From the NCBI GenBank assembly GCA_937982495.1, contig CALJLX010000453.1, positions 1 to 5,636 on the forward strand: a DNA stretch of 5,636 bases, given 5' to 3'. The position numbers and the translations under genes were made by a program. Within the stretch, counting starts at the first letter, position 1, and every line of letters starts with the position of its first letter. Shown here in pieces: positions 4,809-5,636 of this stretch. The notes under the pieces were generated by a model. That model did no database searches. It had not been told where the DNA came from and was given only the letters and a program-made list of their open reading frames with translations. The stretch is from an uncultured Desulfuromonas sp. Lineage in GTDB: Bacteria > Desulfobacterota > Desulfuromonadia > Desulfuromonadales > Trichloromonadaceae.

Positions 4809-5636
4809 GGGTCGGTTCCTCCTGGAAGACGGGCAGGGAGAGGGTGACGAGGGTTTCGCCGGGGACCGAGGCGAATTCGAGGGTGCCGCCGTGTTCCTTG
4901 ACGATGCCGGCGGAGACGGAGAGGCCGAGGCCGGTGCCGCCGCTGTCCCGTTTGGTGGTGAAGAAGGGATCGGTCAGGCGCGCGAGGTTCTCCGGGGCGA
5001 TGCCGCTCCCTTCGTCGCGAAGTTGCAGAATCGCCCGATTCCTCTCCGGATCGTGACGGGTGACGAGTTCAATGGCGCGACTCGAGTCGGGCAAGGCCTG
5101 GCAGGCGTTGAGCAGCAGATTGATGAGCACCTGCTCGATGCGCTGGGCGTTCCCCCGAATGGCGGGAATCCCGGCGCCGTAGTCGGCGCGAAAGCGCGTG
5201 GTCGCTTTGCGGATGGAGGGTTCCGTCAGGCGCACGGCGGCCTGGGCGACGGCGTTCAGATCGAGCGGGGCGTGGTCGCCGTTGTCGTCGCGCCGGGCGA
5301 AATCCTTGAGATCGTCGACGATGTGCTTGATCCGCTTGGCCGCTTCCCGCACCTTGTCGAGAGCGCGCGGCACCTCCTCGCGCATGCGCGAATAGGGCAG
5401 TCCGCCGCATTGGAAATCGCCGTTCTCGTCGTAATAGCGATCGAGCACCTTGGCCGCGTCCGCATGAAAACGCATGAGTTTGGGCGCTTCGAGGAGGATC
5501 AGGCCGGTGGGGTTGTTGATCTCGTGGGCCACGCCGGAAACCAACGTGCCCAGGGCCGCCAGTTTGTCCGCCTGCAGCAGTTGGCGCTGGTTGAGGCGCA
5601 ACTCCTCCTCGGCGTGGCGGCGCTCGGCGATTTCCC
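4801..5636 (-). CDS. Sensor histidine kinase, C-terminal part (cut by window edge)
   Basis: The visible part has 277 residues and continues beyond 5636 without a start codon in the window. It opens with EIAERRHAEEELRLNQRQLL, the coiled linker that typically follows a PAS/PAC domain, so a PAS sensor module probably lies upstream. Conserved boxes, numbered from the first visible residue: H-box GVAHEINNP with phospho-acceptor H37 (codon 5524-5526), N-box INLLLNACQA (171-180), G1 DEGSGIAP (207-214), F-box DPFFTTK (222-228) and G2 GGTGLGL (232-238). The AHEINNP H-box and the DctB/NtrB-like ATPase fit the kinase class that pairs with NtrC-type regulators, and the partner gene directly follows with an 8-bp overlap. 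The stretch between H- and N-boxes is long and contains an unusual segment RYYDENGDFQCGGLPYSR (67-84). The sensed signal and membrane topology cannot be judged because the input region is outside the window. Confidence 0.93.
   Translation of the reverse strand, partial: EIAERRHAEEELRLNQRQLLQADKLAALGTLVSGVAHEINNPTGLILLEAPKLMRFHADAAKVLDRYYDENGDFQCGGLPYSRMREEVPRALDKVREAAKRIKHIVDDLKDFARRDDNGDHAPLDLNAVAQAAVRLTEPSIRKATTRFRADYGAGIPAIRGNAQRIEQVLINLLLNACQALPDSSRAIELVTRHDPERNRAILQLRDEGSGIAPENLARLTDPFFTTKRDSGGTGLGLSVSAGIVKEHGGTLEFASVPGETLVTLSLPVFQEEPTRE

Noticed and set aside
2931..4847. Long plus-strand open frame (638 codons)
   Set aside because: It is antisense to dcuB, the intergenic control region and the response regulator. 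Its Gly/Ala/Gln/His-rich composition is typical of GC-rich shadow frames, and no domain is recognisable.

Overview
Seven gene-sized features were found, all read from the minus strand of a GC-rich window (roughly 60% or more G+C by eye). The mix suggests an anaerobic or facultative proteobacterium, most likely of the Desulfuromonadales/Geobacter kind (Desulfobacterota). The evidence is a DcuB-type C4-dicarboxylate carrier next to an NtrC-type sigma-54 activator and a kinase with a PAS-type linker, plus a flavoredoxin-like flavin reductase. The taxonomic guess is inference; no rRNA or other marker is present.

Read in the direction of transcription (high to low coordinates), the right half holds a two-component system. 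It consists of the C-terminal 277 residues of a sensor histidine kinase cut by the window edge (4801-5636) and an intact NtrC-family response regulator (3390-4808). The two genes overlap by 8 bp and the regulator starts with GTG. A 265-bp intergenic region follows, and then dcuB (1796-3124), closed by a strong hairpin terminator (1737-1774).

The 265-bp region is the most informative part of the window. It carries a good -24/-12 sigma-54 promoter (GG-N10-GC, 3196-3212), a possible IHF site, and three copies of a 15-bp dyad ATAACC-NNN-GGTTAT. The dyads are centred about 110, 182 and 201 bp upstream of the predicted dcuB start point, where enhancer-binding sites of NtrC-family activators normally lie. 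The inferred model is that the kinase phosphorylates the regulator, the regulator binds the dyads, and it switches on dcuB through sigma-54, coupling a sensed signal (perhaps a C4-dicarboxylate) to fumarate/succinate exchange. The last two dyads are exact reverse complements and form a 15-bp perfect inverted repeat overlapping the regulator's stop codon.

The left half looks accessory. It has a flavin reductase-family gene (1084-1620), a frameshifted C-terminal remnant resembling YhcG/DUF1016 nucleases (698-894), and a type II toxin-antitoxin pair: a ribbon-helix-helix antitoxin (315-587) and a RelE/ParE toxin (34-318) coupled by an ATGA overlap. The antitoxin promoter carries a perfect 8-1-8 palindrome over its -10 and start region. 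A 24-bp element that is 22/24 identical, with a degraded palindrome, sits at the same place in the putative promoter of the flavin reductase 1 kb away. This suggests shared regulation or a duplicated promoter.

No stretch longer than 300 bases lacks a gene. The non-coding gaps are 588-697, 895-1083, 1621-1795 and 3125-3389. No tRNA, rRNA, CRISPR array or insertion sequence was seen.
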